From NCBI GenBank assembly GCA_022567695.1, contig JADFGN010000013.1, forward strand, positions 1-33,361: a DNA stretch of 33,361 nt, in the 5' to 3' direction. This document shows, piece after piece, positions 8,069 through 16,865 of this stretch. Position 1 is the first letter of the stretch, and every line of letters begins with the position of its first letter. The position numbers and the translations under genes were made by a program. This DNA comes from Candidatus Poribacteria bacterium (GTDB lineage Bacteria > Poribacteria > WGA-4E > PCPOR2b). The notes beneath the pieces were generated by a model. The model ran no database searches. It was not told the DNA's origin and worked only from the letters and a program-made list of their open reading frames with translations.

Positions 8069-9547
8069 ATGGCATTAAAGATTTACAATTCCCTCAGTCG
8101 GCAACTAGAAAAATTTGTACCGCTCCAAGACGGAAAAGTGTTAATGTATAGTTGCGGTCCAACCGTCTACGATTATTTTCATATCGGAAATGCTCGCACG
8201 TTTCTAATTTCTGATGTGATCCGTCGCTACCTAGAATATAAGGGCTATTCAGTTAAATTGGTTCAAAATCTGACAGATATCGACGATAAGATCATCAACC
8301 GTGCAAACGAGTTAGGCATAAGTTCATCTGAACTGACTGAGAAATATGTGAATTCCTACTTTGAAGATTCACAACGACTGGGTATTCGTTTGGCGGATGT
8401 TCATCCAAAACCGACGGAGCATATTCCGGAAATCATTGAGTTAATCCAAACCTTAATCGACAAAGGCGTTGCATACCCGATTGATGGTGATGTCTATTAC
8501 CGCGTCAACTCTTTTGATGGGTACGGTAAACTTTCTCACCGCCAACCCGAAGACCTACTTGCAGGGGCGCGCGTCGAAGTCAATGAACGGAAGGAAGACC
8601 CGCGTGATTTCGATCTCTGGAAGAGCGCCAAGCCATCCGAGCCATGGTGGAATAGCCCGTGGGGAAAAGGACGGCCGGGGTGGCATATCGAATGCTCGGC
8701 GATGGCGATGAAACACTTGGGCCAAACAATTGATATTCACGCCGGTGGCCACGACCTGCAATTTCCGCATCACGAGAACGAAATCGCTCAGAGCGAAGTC
8801 GCAACGGAAAAACCGTTTGCCCGATATTGGATGCATATCGCCTTCTTGCGCATTGATGGCCGGCGAATGGCCAAATCGGAGCGGAATTTCATCTTCGTTC
8901 GTAATGCGCTTGAGAATTATTCCCCGGAGGCAATTCGCCATTTCCTGATCTCCGCACAATATCGTCACCCATTGGATTACAATGCAACCAGTTTGAAGGA
9001 CTCTACCAGCGCAATTCGACGCTTGAACAACTGCCTTGATGCTTTAAAAATGGCAGGAGTCGAATCCGCTGCGGAAACATCGAGTACCGTAAATTCCCAA
9101 CCCCAATCTATCGAGGGGCTCGATTCTGACGCTTCTTTGCTCGAATCGATCAACACAATGCGCGATGGATTCGAGGCGGCGATGGACGATGACTTCAACA
9201 CAGCTGGCGCACTGGGGGCAATTTTTAAGTTAGTCAATGGAGTGAATCAATTCCTCGCGGGAACAGAAAATCAACCGTCTCAAGCTACGAAAGCGTTACT
9301 TGGCAAAACCTATAATAACCTCGCTGAAGTTTGTGGTGTACTTGGCATCTACTCTGAGACGCAGGATTCTGCCAGTGAAAATGCGGCATTATTCAACCAA
9401 TTGCTCGATTTGATCGTAGACTTACGCCAGGACGCACGGAATCGTAAAGACTGGGAAACAGCGGACAAAATTCGCGATCGATTAAAGCAACTCGATATTG
9501 AGTTAAAAGATTCGCGAAATAGCACAACTTGGAAGATCGGCAATTGA
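8069..9547 (+). CDS. cysS: Cysteinyl-tRNA synthetase
   Basis: This class I synthetase charges tRNA-Cys in the cytoplasm. The zinc-binding cysteine is in MYSCGPTVYD, directly followed by the HIGN nucleotide-binding motif (FHIGNART). The remaining zinc ligands are in HIECSAM and GGHDLQFPHHENE. The KMSKS loop appears as RMAKS in DGRRMAKSERNF, with the catalytic Lys-Ser retained and two changes from consensus. The C-terminal helical domain contains FEAAMDDDFNTAGALG and the anticodon-recognition end RKDWETADKIRDRL. It has 492 residues, a little longer than E. coli CysS because of an extended Ser-rich linker. The stop codon falls within a short sequence that is duplicated on the other side of a downstream repeat element. 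Confidence 0.96.
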   Translation: MALKIYNSLSRQLEKFVPLQDGKVLMYSCGPTVYDYFHIGNARTFLISDVIRRYLEYKGYSVKLVQNLTDIDDKIINRANELGISSSELTEKYVNSYFEDSQRLGIRLADVHPKPTEHIPEIIELIQTLIDKGVAYPIDGDVYYRVNSFDGYGKLSHRQPEDLLAGARVEVNERKEDPRDFDLWKSAKPSEPWWNSPWGKGRPGWHIECSAMAMKHLGQTIDIHAGGHDLQFPHHENEIAQSEVATEKPFARYWMHIAFLRIDGRRMAKSERNFIFVRNALENYSPEAIRHFLISAQYRHPLDYNATSLKDSTSAIRRLNNCLDALKMAGVESAAETSSTVNSQPQSIEGLDSDASLLESINTMRDGFEAAMDDDFNTAGALGAIFKLVNGVNQFLAGTENQPSQATKALLGKTYNNLAEVCGVLGIYSETQDSASENAALFNQLLDLIVDLRQDARNRKDWETADKIRDRLKQLDIELKDSRNSTTWKIGN

Positions 9548-9576
9548 CAATCAGTAGTCCACAATTTCACACATTT

Positions 9577-9690
9577 TGTCATTCCTTCGCTGCGCTCAAG
9601 GACAGGCCTGAGTCGAGAGAAAGATCTCTCTGTTGCCTGATTTTTCAAGAGAACAGATTCTTCGCAAAACCGCAGAATGACATTCTGCGG
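9577..9690. repeat. Palindromic repeat element (REP/MITE-like) after cysS
   Basis: The non-coding stretch between cysS and the next gene is a nested inverted-repeat structure. TGTCATTC at 9577-9584 is matched by GAATGACA at 9675-9682. The right end is a near-continuous palindrome, CCGCAGAATG (9670-9679) and CATTCTGCGG (9681-9690) with one base between. CAGTAGTCC (9552-9560) is the exact reverse complement of GGACTACTG (9689-9697). TGACAATCA occurs as a 9-base direct repeat at 9545-9553 and 9696-9704 flanking the whole. The left-end wording resembles the widespread 'TGTCATTC...GAATC' bacterial interspersed repeats. No transposase gene is present. Confidence 0.7.
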
Positions 9691-9731
9691 ACTACTGACA
9701 ATCATAATCACGTTAAAAGGAGATTCTAAGA

Positions 9732-10364
9732 ATGTATCGTTTAGTCACCATATTGCTTATTCTTATATGTTCAGTATCTATGATGAGTTGCAGCGCGCTT
9801 ATTTCCAAACAGGAGTGGAGCGACAACTACACGCAAATAGAAGGCGTCCGAGCAACAAGCCCTGAAATGATTGACGGAAATCTAAGAACTGTCGGCGAAA
9901 CAACCTTCCCTGAAGGTGCTCAACAGTTTTATGGTTCGTCTCCGGCGTCCGAGGCAATTATCACGTTACCCAAAAAAATGCTGATCCGCCGGATTGTGAT
10001 TCATTCGGATAACTTGAAGACATTCGATGTGTTCGCTGATAAAGGGGGAAGTTCTATTAAGAGCACAGATTGGCAACTGATCAAGGAGGTCAAGAGCGTC
10101 CATAAAAATCCAATCGATTTATCGCTTCCGATTGCATTCCCCACCGACAAGATCCGTATCCGAGTGTTGAACACAAGTGATGACGCTGAACTTCGCCGCC
10201 GAGAACGTGCACGTTCAGGTGGATTTTCCCGGTTTACGCGGAATCGTCGCGCCGTCGGCAAAATCTATGAAATCGAACTGTACGGCTACAAATCGACGAA
10301 GGAATCCTCAAAGAAAAAAGAAATTGATCAGCGCGAACAAGAACTCGATGAGTTGTTGAAATGA
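9732..10364 (+). CDS. Putative lipoprotein, discoidin-like fold, paralog 1
   Basis: This protein of unknown function has an N-terminal lipoprotein signal ending in SMMSC, so Cys20 should be lipidated and the protein membrane-anchored outside the cytoplasm. The rest has alternating beta segments (IITLPKKMLIRRIVIHS, LKTFDVFADKG, KIRIRVLNTSDD, KIYEIELYGY) resembling the discoidin/F5-8C type of carbohydrate-binding fold. The fold suggestion is inference. The C-terminal 30 residues are Lys/Glu-rich and probably helical. The ATG at 9732 follows AAAAGG. The next gene, 93 bases downstream, is a diverged paralog sharing the W-S-x-N start, the VGET motif and the final I-E-[LV]-Y-[GY] strand. The two likely form one transcription unit. 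Confidence 0.72.
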   Translation: MYRLVTILLILICSVSMMSCSALISKQEWSDNYTQIEGVRATSPEMIDGNLRTVGETTFPEGAQQFYGSSPASEAIITLPKKMLIRRIVIHSDNLKTFDVFADKGGSSIKSTDWQLIKEVKSVHKNPIDLSLPIAFPTDKIRIRVLNTSDDAELRRRERARSGGFSRFTRNRRAVGKIYEIELYGYKSTKESSKKKEIDQREQELDELLK

Positions 10365-10415
10365 TGTTGGGGATGGATTAACCGCCCCGGTTCCTAAAGT
10401 TGTAAAATTAAAGAC

Positions 10416-10434
10416 GCGAAAATAAAATTTTCGC
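10416..10434. promoter_or_regulatory. Small perfect inverted repeat between lipoprotein paralogs
   Basis: GCGAAAAT (10416-10423) and ATTTTCGC (10427-10434) form a perfect 8-base inverted repeat around a three-base loop, 23 bases before the second lipoprotein start. It could be a protein-binding site or a weak RNA hairpin. Nothing further identifies it. Confidence 0.35.
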
Positions 10435-10457
10435 ACCTAAATCGGAAGGAGGCAAAC

Positions 10458-11033
10458 ATGCGTTTATTAACATTCGCCGTTGCTATGCTGTGTTTGGTTT
10501 GTTTTGTCGGGTGCTTGAGTACAGGCCCAAAAATCCAGTGGAGCAGGAACATCGCTGTTTTCGCTGCTAGTAAAGATGCAAAGCTCAACGACGATAACAT
10601 ATACTCAGTTGGTGAAACCTCTCCGCTAATTGAAAGTGCCAGGGATGTGGCATCACAAGAGGAAGCTGATAAATACACTCAGGCAGTTCTTGAGTGGGGA
10701 AAGCCACAACAGATCCAAAAGATCGTTATCAAGGCTGATGTTGGAGCTTTGGAAGTCTTCGACATTCAGTATCGAAATGAAGAGGGAAAGTGGGAAACGC
10801 TTAGAAGTGTCAAAGATCACATCAAAGAAGTATATAAGTACCAACGGAAGGAACCGATTATCACCCGTGAACTGCGCCTCAAAGTTCCGCGTCAATGGGA
10901 TTCCCGTCTGATCCGCGGACAGAAACGATCAACGAGAACGGAGACAGGGGCACCGTCTGGAAGCTTCAAAAAGATTCGCGAAATTGAAGTCTACTACGCC
11001 CTGCCCGCCGAAGAACCAGCAGTAGCGCAGTAA
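10458..11033 (+). CDS. Putative lipoprotein, discoidin-like fold, paralog 2
   Basis: This is a 191-residue protein with a lipoprotein signal; the lipobox FVGC places the lipidated cysteine at residue 19. It is a diverged copy of the preceding gene: both have W-S-x-N after the lipobox, a D-x-N-x-x-[TS]-VGET segment, a QKIVIKADVGALEVFDI-like pair of strands and a terminal REIEVYYA strand. Residues 150-175 are Arg/Ser/Thr-rich, as in the paralog. The predicted fold is beta-sandwich-like, so binding of surface sugars or another ligand is possible but unproven. A good ribosome-binding site (GGAAGGAGG) precedes the ATG. Function is unknown. Confidence 0.72.
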   Translation: MRLLTFAVAMLCLVCFVGCLSTGPKIQWSRNIAVFAASKDAKLNDDNIYSVGETSPLIESARDVASQEEADKYTQAVLEWGKPQQIQKIVIKADVGALEVFDIQYRNEEGKWETLRSVKDHIKEVYKYQRKEPIITRELRLKVPRQWDSRLIRGQKRSTRTETGAPSGSFKKIREIEVYYALPAEEPAVAQ

Positions 11034-11102
11034 ATGCCGATATTTTCCAGATAAGTATCCCTCCCGAAAACTGATGTGCCGCAACTCCAAGAGTTATAGG
11101 TT

Positions 11103-12272
11103 ATGTTATCTGATGAAACGAAGAGTTTGATTCATCTCAGCCTTATTCGGGGTGTCGGTAATCAAACGATTCGATGCCTGTTGCGGGCTTTTGCATCCGC
11201 GCAGAAAGCTTTGACAGCCGCGTCCGAGGAGTTAGCCCAGGTTGATGGGTTAACTCCTGCTATTCGCCGACGTATTGTAGGGGGAAGAGAAGACGTTTCG
11301 ATAGACCGCGAACTTCAACTTATCCAAACTCACGGATGCCAAGTTGTTACGATTCACGATGAATCCTACCCTTCGCTTCTCAAGCAGATTGCAGATTCCC
11401 CTCCTTTACTTTACATCAAAGGCAAACTCCCACCAGAAAATACATTAAACATTGCTGTTGTCGGGTCACGGAGTCCAACAGACTACGGCAAAACTATCTG
11501 CCATCAACTCAGTTACCAACTTGCTGCGAAAGGCATTACCGTTGTCAGCGGTTTTGCACGGGGCCTCGATACCTGTGCACATCGAGGGGCTCTTGATGCC
11601 AAGGGACGAACGATTGGGGTGTTGGGCAATGGATTAAGTTTAGTATATCCTGAGGAGAATAGGGGGCTTGCTGATGACATTGTCGAATCCGGGGCGTTGA
11701 TTTCCGAATTTCCGATGACTATGCCGCCGATAGCAAGGAATTTCCCCCGCCGCAATCGTGTAATTAGCGGCTTGACTTGGGGAACGCTCGTCGTCGAAGC
11801 GTCAGATCGCAGTGGTGCCTTGATAACAGCGCGTTTCGCAGCAGAGCAGGGAAGGGAAGTTTTTGCGGTACCGGGGCAGGTCTTCTCCAAACTGTCAAGA
11901 GGAACACATCAGCTTATCAATCAAGGTGCTCACCTCATAAGCACGGTTGATGATCTCCTCGATGCGCTTCCCACCCATTGCCTGGAATTGCCCCGTCTTT
12001 CTTCGACTGCGCAGCCTCCCAAAAAACCACAGGTACAATCCGTAGTAAATCATACTCCAACTCAAGCTACGCAACCCACTCCTCCCCCCGCTTTGCAACT
12101 CAGTGCTGATGAACAGGCGGTTCTTGCAGCAATTGATTCCCCTTCCTCACATATCGATCAGATCGCCCGGATAGCAAAACTTCCAATCAACAAAGTGTCT
12201 GGAACCCTTGTCATGCTTGAACTCAAAGAAATCATTCAGCAGTTGCCGGGTAAACGATATGTCAAAAAATGA
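11103..12272 (+). CDS. dprA: DNA processing protein DprA
   Basis: DprA binds incoming single-stranded DNA during natural transformation and loads RecA. An N-terminal helix-hairpin-helix region (about residues 8-65) precedes the Rossmann-like DprA core, which has AVVGSRSPTDYGK, VVSGFARGLDTCAHRGAL, a GVLGNGLSLVYPEENRGL motif, NFPRRNRVISGL and SDRSGALITARFAAEQGREVFAVPG. After a Pro/Thr/Gln-rich linker the last 60 residues form the winged-helix DprA C-terminal domain. The length of 389 residues is typical. The ribosome-binding site is weak. The gene stands between the lipoprotein pair and accA rather than in the frequent dprA-topA arrangement. Confidence 0.95.
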   Translation: MLSDETKSLIHLSLIRGVGNQTIRCLLRAFASAQKALTAASEELAQVDGLTPAIRRRIVGGREDVSIDRELQLIQTHGCQVVTIHDESYPSLLKQIADSPPLLYIKGKLPPENTLNIAVVGSRSPTDYGKTICHQLSYQLAAKGITVVSGFARGLDTCAHRGALDAKGRTIGVLGNGLSLVYPEENRGLADDIVESGALISEFPMTMPPIARNFPRRNRVISGLTWGTLVVEASDRSGALITARFAAEQGREVFAVPGQVFSKLSRGTHQLINQGAHLISTVDDLLDALPTHCLELPRLSSTAQPPKKPQVQSVVNHTPTQATQPTPPPALQLSADEQAVLAAIDSPSSHIDQIARIAKLPINKVSGTLVMLELKEIIQQLPGKRYVKK

Positions 12273-12355
12273 AGCGGATTGTAGTGCGGAAGGGTGAAGT
12301 TGCCGAATACGACCCGACAATTTCTGATGTTGGTTGGTGAAACTCCGCGGTCTGA

Positions 12356-12375
12356 GTTGCCTTGCTGCAGGCAAC
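12356..12375. other. Short hairpin downstream of dprA
   Basis: GTTGCC (12356-12361) and GGCAAC (12370-12375) can pair around an eight-base loop in the 149-base dprA-accA spacer. No T-run follows, so a classical intrinsic terminator is unlikely. Confidence 0.3.
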
Positions 12376-12436
12376 ATGTCAAATGAACGAAACGAAAAAT
12401 TAGGCAAACACGTATTATAATTTGGAGATTGGAATC

Positions 12437-13402
12437 ATGCGTTCAAGGTCTTTAAGTTTTGAAACGCCACTCATTGAATTAAGTCAGCACCTTGCACAAT
12501 TCAAAGCCTTCGCGGAAGACCATCCAGAATTAGACCTTACCAAAGGCATTCAAGCACTCGAAGAAAACTTGGCAGATCTCACTAGAGGAGCCTTTCAGAA
12601 TCTGACCCGTTGGGATAAGATTTGGCTGGCACGGCATGAGCAACGTCCACAAGCCTCCGTTTATATCAAAGCTCTCTTCGACGATCCAATTGAGTTGCAG
12701 GGCGATAAATTATACGGCGATGATCGCTCTTTAATTGGAGGGCTTACTTGGTTCGAGGGACAACCAGTTGTTTATCTCGCACAACAGAAAGGGATGAATT
12801 TCAAAGAACGACAGGAGATGAACTTTGGGTACACACGTCCCGAAGGTTACCGCAAGGCACGACGTTTAATGAAATTGGCAGAGAAATTTGATCGTCCTCT
12901 AATCTGCCTCGTCGATTCACCCAGCGCGCATTTTGACAGACAATCAGAAGAGCGAGGGCAAGCTATGGCAATCGCTGAAAACCTTGCTGAGATGGCGACC
13001 TTGCGTGTCCCAATTCTCGTGGTGCTTATCGGCGAAGCCGCCAGTGGTGGAGCTATAGCCATTGCGGTCGGCGATCGCCTGCTGATGATGGAGCATGCTT
13101 TTTATTGTGTTGCAACCCCTGAAGCGTGCAGTGGGATTGTGTGGAAAGATCAGGGTGAACACGCTCCAGAGGCCGCAGAAGCACTCAAACCAATGGCTGA
13201 AGATCTCTTGCAACTTGGCGTCATTGATGAGATTATTCCGGAACCTCTCGGTGGCGCGCACCGTGACGTTGAATTAGCCACCCAGCACGTCAAAGATGCA
13301 ATTCGAACGCACTTGAAGGAATTGATGCAAATCGATCGAGAGAAACTTGTCGAACAGCGATATGAACGCTATAGGAAGATTGGCATCTATGGCGAAGAAT
13401 AA
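12437..13402 (+). CDS. accA: Acetyl-CoA carboxylase carboxyltransferase alpha subunit (divergent)
   Basis: The protein aligns by eye along its whole length with AccA, which with AccD transfers CO2 from carboxybiotin to acetyl-CoA in fatty acid synthesis. Recognisable segments are FETPLIEL at the N-terminus, PEGYRKARRLMKLAEKFDRP, SEERGQAMAIAENLAEMA, GVIDEIIPEPLGGAHRD and the helical end. Two highly conserved active-site loops differ: the usual DTPGAYPG is DSPSAHFD, and GEGGSGGALA is GEAASGGAIA. The alpha subunit may therefore have altered activity or be a paralog. No accD lies in the window. The ATG at 12437 is preferred because GGAG at 12424-12427 is spaced properly; an in-frame TTG at 12422 overlaps that site. 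Confidence 0.85.
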   Translation: MRSRSLSFETPLIELSQHLAQFKAFAEDHPELDLTKGIQALEENLADLTRGAFQNLTRWDKIWLARHEQRPQASVYIKALFDDPIELQGDKLYGDDRSLIGGLTWFEGQPVVYLAQQKGMNFKERQEMNFGYTRPEGYRKARRLMKLAEKFDRPLICLVDSPSAHFDRQSEERGQAMAIAENLAEMATLRVPILVVLIGEAASGGAIAIAVGDRLLMMEHAFYCVATPEACSGIVWKDQGEHAPEAAEALKPMAEDLLQLGVIDEIIPEPLGGAHRDVELATQHVKDAIRTHLKELMQIDREKLVEQRYERYRKIGIYGEE

Positions 13403-13496
13403 AAAACAGATAGGAAAACCATCTCAAATCCAAATTAGAAACAAAACCCTACCACGACCCACCAAACGCATTACCCATCCACTCCTCCTAAATTTC

Positions 13497-13525
13497 TTGA
13501 ATACTTAACACATATATGCTATACT
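13497..13525 (+). promoter_or_regulatory. Predicted sigma-70 promoter with extended -10
   Basis: TTGAAT at 13497-13502 and TATACT at 13520-13525 are separated by exactly 17 bases, and TGC precedes the -10 hexamer, making it an extended -10. The expected start is near 13532, immediately at the base of a predicted RNA stem. It points towards uvrA, 400 bases away. Confidence 0.55.
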
Positions 13526-13531
13526 ATTGTG

Positions 13532-13681
13532 TAGTGAAGCGTAAGAGAGATTTCACCATACCTGACCCTTTGGCAAACTCAGGGCAGGCTCTACGGCTTC
13601 AGTCATTTTCGAGAGCTAAAAGCCCTTTCGTTTATGCTTCCATCTGGCCTTCCAACAATTAAAAGCATGGTCCGTTTTTTT
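13532..13681 (+). ncRNA. Candidate structured RNA or long uvrA leader
   Basis: Starting where the promoter should initiate, the transcript could fold into a compact stem. TGAAGC (13535-13540) pairs with GCTTCA (13596-13601), GTA and GAG (13541-13547) pair with CTC and TAC (13589-13594), and directly stacked inside, CCTG-A-CCCT (13561-13569) pairs with AGGG-CAGG (13581-13588). A second hairpin is CGAGAG (13610-13615) with CTTTCG (13625-13630). ATGCTT (13634-13639) pairs with AAGCAT (13663-13668) shortly before a run of seven T at 13675-13681, which may terminate transcription. I did not recognise a known riboswitch, 6S, SRP or RNase P RNA. All pairings were found by eye. Confidence 0.4.
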
Positions 13682-13757
13682 ATTGCCCAGGCAAGCCAAC
13701 CAAATTTGTAACGTATCTTCTCAAAAAATGGTGGAGATTTCTGCATGCCGCAGTCAC

Positions 13758-13811
13758 GGGAGGGCAAGGCTCCTGCCGCGCCTTTTGGTTCGGCGGGAGC
13801 CTCACCCTCCC
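13758..13811. repeat. Dispersed GC-rich hairpin repeat, copy 1
   Basis: A 16-base arm at 13758-13773 (GGGAGGGCAAGGCTCC) is nearly the reverse complement of 13796-13811. The 25 bases at 13788-13812 are identical to 16949-16973 on the other side of uvrA, in the same orientation. It is probably a genome-wide interspersed hairpin. Confidence 0.75.
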
Positions 13812-13932
13812 ACCCGCAGGATCTGATTTCTTGCGGGAACTTATTCCCGAAAATTAGTTAAAATCGAAGAATGCCAGATCTCAGGGGTTAGTAACATTAG
13901 TCAACCAAATCAACTCTAAATTGGAGGGCATG

Positions 13933-16857
13933 ATGAGAACAACAATCGCCGTTAAGGGTGCAAATGAGAACAATTTACAGAATATAGATGTGGAGATCCC
14001 CCGAGATAAACTCGTGGTCTTTACGGGAATTAGTGGCTCCGGGAAATCGTCGCTTGCATTTGAAACTATCTATGCGGAAGGGCAACGTCGTTTCCTCGAA
14101 TCTTTATCTACGTATGCCAGGCGATCGATTCGGCAGTTGAAGAAACCAGATGTCGAGTCTATTGTGGGTTTGTCTCCGGTCGTATCAATTGAACAAAAAA
14201 CGGTTACCAGAAATCCGCGTTCAACTGTCGGAACGATGACCGATCTCTATGACTATTTGCGTATGCTCTACGCTACCATTGGTGCTTCTCATTGTCCTTA
14301 TTGCAGAGAGGAAGTCCCAATCAAATCACCCTACCAAATGGTGGAACACATCTTATCACTACCAGAAGGTACGGAAATCGAACTCCATGCCCCGATCTTC
14401 AAGCTCTACGGTGAAGATTACGCCTATCTTTTTGATGACGTACGCACTAAAGGATTCCGGCGGGTATTAATTGATAATGAACTGCATGACATCAGTGAAG
14501 AGATAGAACTCGACGAAGGCAAGACGTTTGAAATGAAAGTGATCGTCGATAAGTTCATCGTTAAGGACAATATTGATAAGCAACTCCTCACATCGATTGA
14601 AAACGGCTTGATTGTTGGTGAGGGCTTCTTGAGCTTTCACATCATGAATCCAGATTTTGTTGTTCAAGGAACAGGTGGGCGAGGCACAACATCTGACCCA
14701 TTAGACGCATTCTATGAAGGCTTCGGCTGTCCCGAACATCACCTCGCTATGGGCTATGGCAATCCCGGCAACCGCTTCACCATGGGCGAGTTAGCTCCAT
14801 ACTATTTTAGCTTCAACGAGCCAAACAGTGCCTGTGTAACCTGTTCAGGGCTTGGTACTTATCTCCAAGTGTATCCAGACCTACTCGTCCCGGATAAAGG
14901 CAGAAGTATCACAGATGGAGCTTTTGTGCGCGAAGCCTTTAACTACGACATGGCTCGCTGGGACGGACGCATCATGTACAGTATGTCAAAACACTACGGT
15001 TTCAGCTTGGACGCGCCTTTCAAAGACCTCCCCGATGAGATTGTCGATATCCTACTCTATGGGACTCGGGGTGAGAAGTTTAAGATTGACTTGCCACAAG
15101 AGGTAAAAAATAGAGAGCGTCACATCGGCAGAGAGATCCGCTTTGATGGAATTATCACCCGCATTGAACGTCAATACAGACGCTATCGCAAGCGCGGAGT
15201 TGCTCATTCTGGAATGGAAGATTATCTAAGAAAAGTGATGATCGAATATACCTGTCCAGATTGCGATGGGACTCGATTGAAGAAACAGCGGCTTTTGGTT
15301 AGCGTCGAAGGTAAGACCATCCATGAATTAGGAGAAATGCACTTTGAAGAATTTAAGGATTTCCTAGAACAAATTCCGATTCCAGAGCGCAAAATGGAGG
15401 TAGGTACTCGAATCATCAATGAGATTACGTCCCGATTAGACCTCCTGCTCGGCATCGGTTTGGATTATCTCAACCTCAACAGAAGGTCTGGCACGCTTTC
15501 CGGCGGGGAATCGCAACGTATCCGTCTCTCAACGCAGATCGGCTCGGGATTGATGGGGATGTTGTATGTCCTCGACGAACCAAGCATTGGACTCCACCCC
15601 AAAGATAACGTCAAGATGATTGATACGCTGAAACGGTTGCGGGATATTGGAAACACGGTCATTGTTGTCGAGCATGATGAATCCACAATCAAGGCAGCAG
15701 ATCACATTATTGAACTTGGTCCCGGCCCTGGTGTTCATGGCGGGAAGGTCGTTGCGGAAGGTCCCTTTGAGGAAATTCTAAAAAGTCCCGCGTCGTTGAC
15801 CGGACAATACATGAGCGGCGCACGGCAGATTGAACTTCCCGAAATCCGAAGGGAGTTGAATGGAACTTCACTAATCATTCGCGGGGCGCGCGAGAACAAC
15901 TTGAGAAATATCGATGTGGAACTCCCGTTGGGCGTGTTCATCTGTGTCACAGGTGCATCCGGGTCAGGCAAAAGCACACTGGTAAATGAGATTGTGTACA
16001 AGAAGCTCTACTCCCTTTACCATGATAGTCGCATTCTCTCAGGCGACCATGATAGCATTGAGGGATGCGAATATGTCAGCGACGTAATTAGCATCGATCA
16101 ATCCCCAATTGGACGTTCACCACGTTCTAACCCCGCGACCTACATCGGTTTCTACGATAATATCAGAAAACTCTTTGCGAGTACCCCGGAAGCCCAAGCA
16201 CGTCGGTATACGGCATCCCGGTTTAGCTTCAATCTTAAAGGCGGACGTTGCGGCGAGTGTGGCGGGGAAGGATCGATCACGACTCAATTGCACTTCATGC
16301 CGGACGTAGAAGTGATATGCCCCACGTGCAAGGGCGCAAGATATAATGAGGAGACCCTTGAAATCACGTACAACGAAAAAAACATCGCGGAAGTTTTGGA
16401 TATGCCTATTGAGGAAGGCGTCGAGTTCTTTGTCGATCAGCGGCTCATCCATCACAAATTGGGCGTTCTCAATGACCTTGGGATGGGATACCTCAAGTTG
16501 GGACACCCGGCGACTATTCTTTCCGGCGGAGAAGCGCAACGGGTGAAATTAGCAAATGAACTGAGTAAAATTAAGCGGGGCAAGCACAATTTCTACATTC
16601 TTGATGAGCCGACCACTGGCCTCCACCTCGCTGATATTCAGAAGCTACTCGACAGCCTAAACCGTTTGGTTGATGCGGGTCATACCGTGCTGGTCATTGA
16701 ACATCACCTGGACGTCATCAAAACCGCAGATTACGTTATCGATCTGGGACCAGAAGGAGGGCATAAAGGCGGAGAGATTATCGCACAGGGTACACCGGAG
16801 GAGATAGTGAAAATCCCGGCCTCCTTTACAGGTCAATTCTTGAAAGATTACCTTTAA
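13933..16857 (+). CDS. uvrA: Excinuclease ABC subunit A
   Basis: UvrA is the damage-recognition ATPase of nucleotide excision repair and acts with UvrB on DNA. It contains two ABC modules. The first has Walker [11 protein letters not shown] near residue 30, the signature [11 protein letters not shown] and Walker [13 protein letters not shown]. The second has [20 protein letters not shown] and [13 protein letters not shown]. Zinc-binding cysteine pairs are present as SHCPYC near residue 120 with CVTCSGLG further on, and as CGECGGEG with CPTCKGAR in the second half. The 974-residue length is slightly above E. coli UvrA. The ATG at 13933 is chosen because GGAGG at 13923-13927 is its ribosome-binding site; the in-frame TTG at 13921 lies within that site. 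Confidence 0.96.
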   Translation: MRTTIAVKGANENNLQNIDVEIPRDKLVVFTGISGSGKSSLAFETIYAEGQRRFLESLSTYARRSIRQLKKPDVESIVGLSPVVSIEQKTVTRNPRSTVGTMTDLYDYLRMLYATIGASHCPYCREEVPIKSPYQMVEHILSLPEGTEIELHAPIFKLYGEDYAYLFDDVRTKGFRRVLIDNELHDISEEIELDEGKTFEMKVIVDKFIVKDNIDKQLLTSIENGLIVGEGFLSFHIMNPDFVVQGTGGRGTTSDPLDAFYEGFGCPEHHLAMGYGNPGNRFTMGELAPYYFSFNEPNSACVTCSGLGTYLQVYPDLLVPDKGRSITDGAFVREAFNYDMARWDGRIMYSMSKHYGFSLDAPFKDLPDEIVDILLYGTRGEKFKIDLPQEVKNRERHIGREIRFDGIITRIERQYRRYRKRGVAHSGMEDYLRKVMIEYTCPDCDGTRLKKQRLLVSVEGKTIHELGEMHFEEFKDFLEQIPIPERKMEVGTRIINEITSRLDLLLGIGLDYLNLNRRSGTLSGGESQRIRLSTQIGSGLMGMLYVLDEPSIGLHPKDNVKMIDTLKRLRDIGNTVIVVEHDESTIKAADHIIELGPGPGVHGGKVVAEGPFEEILKSPASLTGQYMSGARQIELPEIRRELNGTSLIIRGARENNLRNIDVELPLGVFICVTGASGSGKSTLVNEIVYKKLYSLYHDSRILSGDHDSIEGCEYVSDVISIDQSPIGRSPRSNPATYIGFYDNIRKLFASTPEAQARRYTASRFSFNLKGGRCGECGGEGSITTQLHFMPDVEVICPTCKGARYNEETLEITYNEKNIAEVLDMPIEEGVEFFVDQRLIHHKLGVLNDLGMGYLKLGHPATILSGGEAQRVKLANELSKIKRGKHNFYILDEPTTGLHLADIQKLLDSLNRLVDAGHTVLVIEHHLDVIKTADYVIDLGPEGGHKGGEIIAQGTPEEIVKIPASFTGQFLKDYL

Positions 16858-16865
16858 CGCACCAT

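Larger units (their letters stand above)
13403..13932. other. 530-base intergenic region upstream of uvrA
   Basis: No protein gene was found here. Working rightwards it holds a good sigma-70-like promoter (13497-13525), a compactly paired stretch that could be an RNA (13532-13681) ending in a possible terminator, and a dispersed hairpin repeat (13758-13811). Two further nested pairings follow at 13813-13848 (CCCGCA with TGCGGG, GGGAA with TTCCC), just before the uvrA ribosome-binding site. Confidence 0.6.

Noticed and set aside
9349-9711. A 120-codon minus-strand frame across the cysS end and the repeat element
   Set aside because: It is a translation of the palindromic repeat and the antisense of cysS, a common artefact of such repeats.
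13532-13681. Assignment of the uvrA-upstream RNA to 6S, SRP, RNase P or a known riboswitch
   Set aside because: I checked for the conserved cores I know, such as the SRP tetraloop region and GEMM core, and found none that fit.
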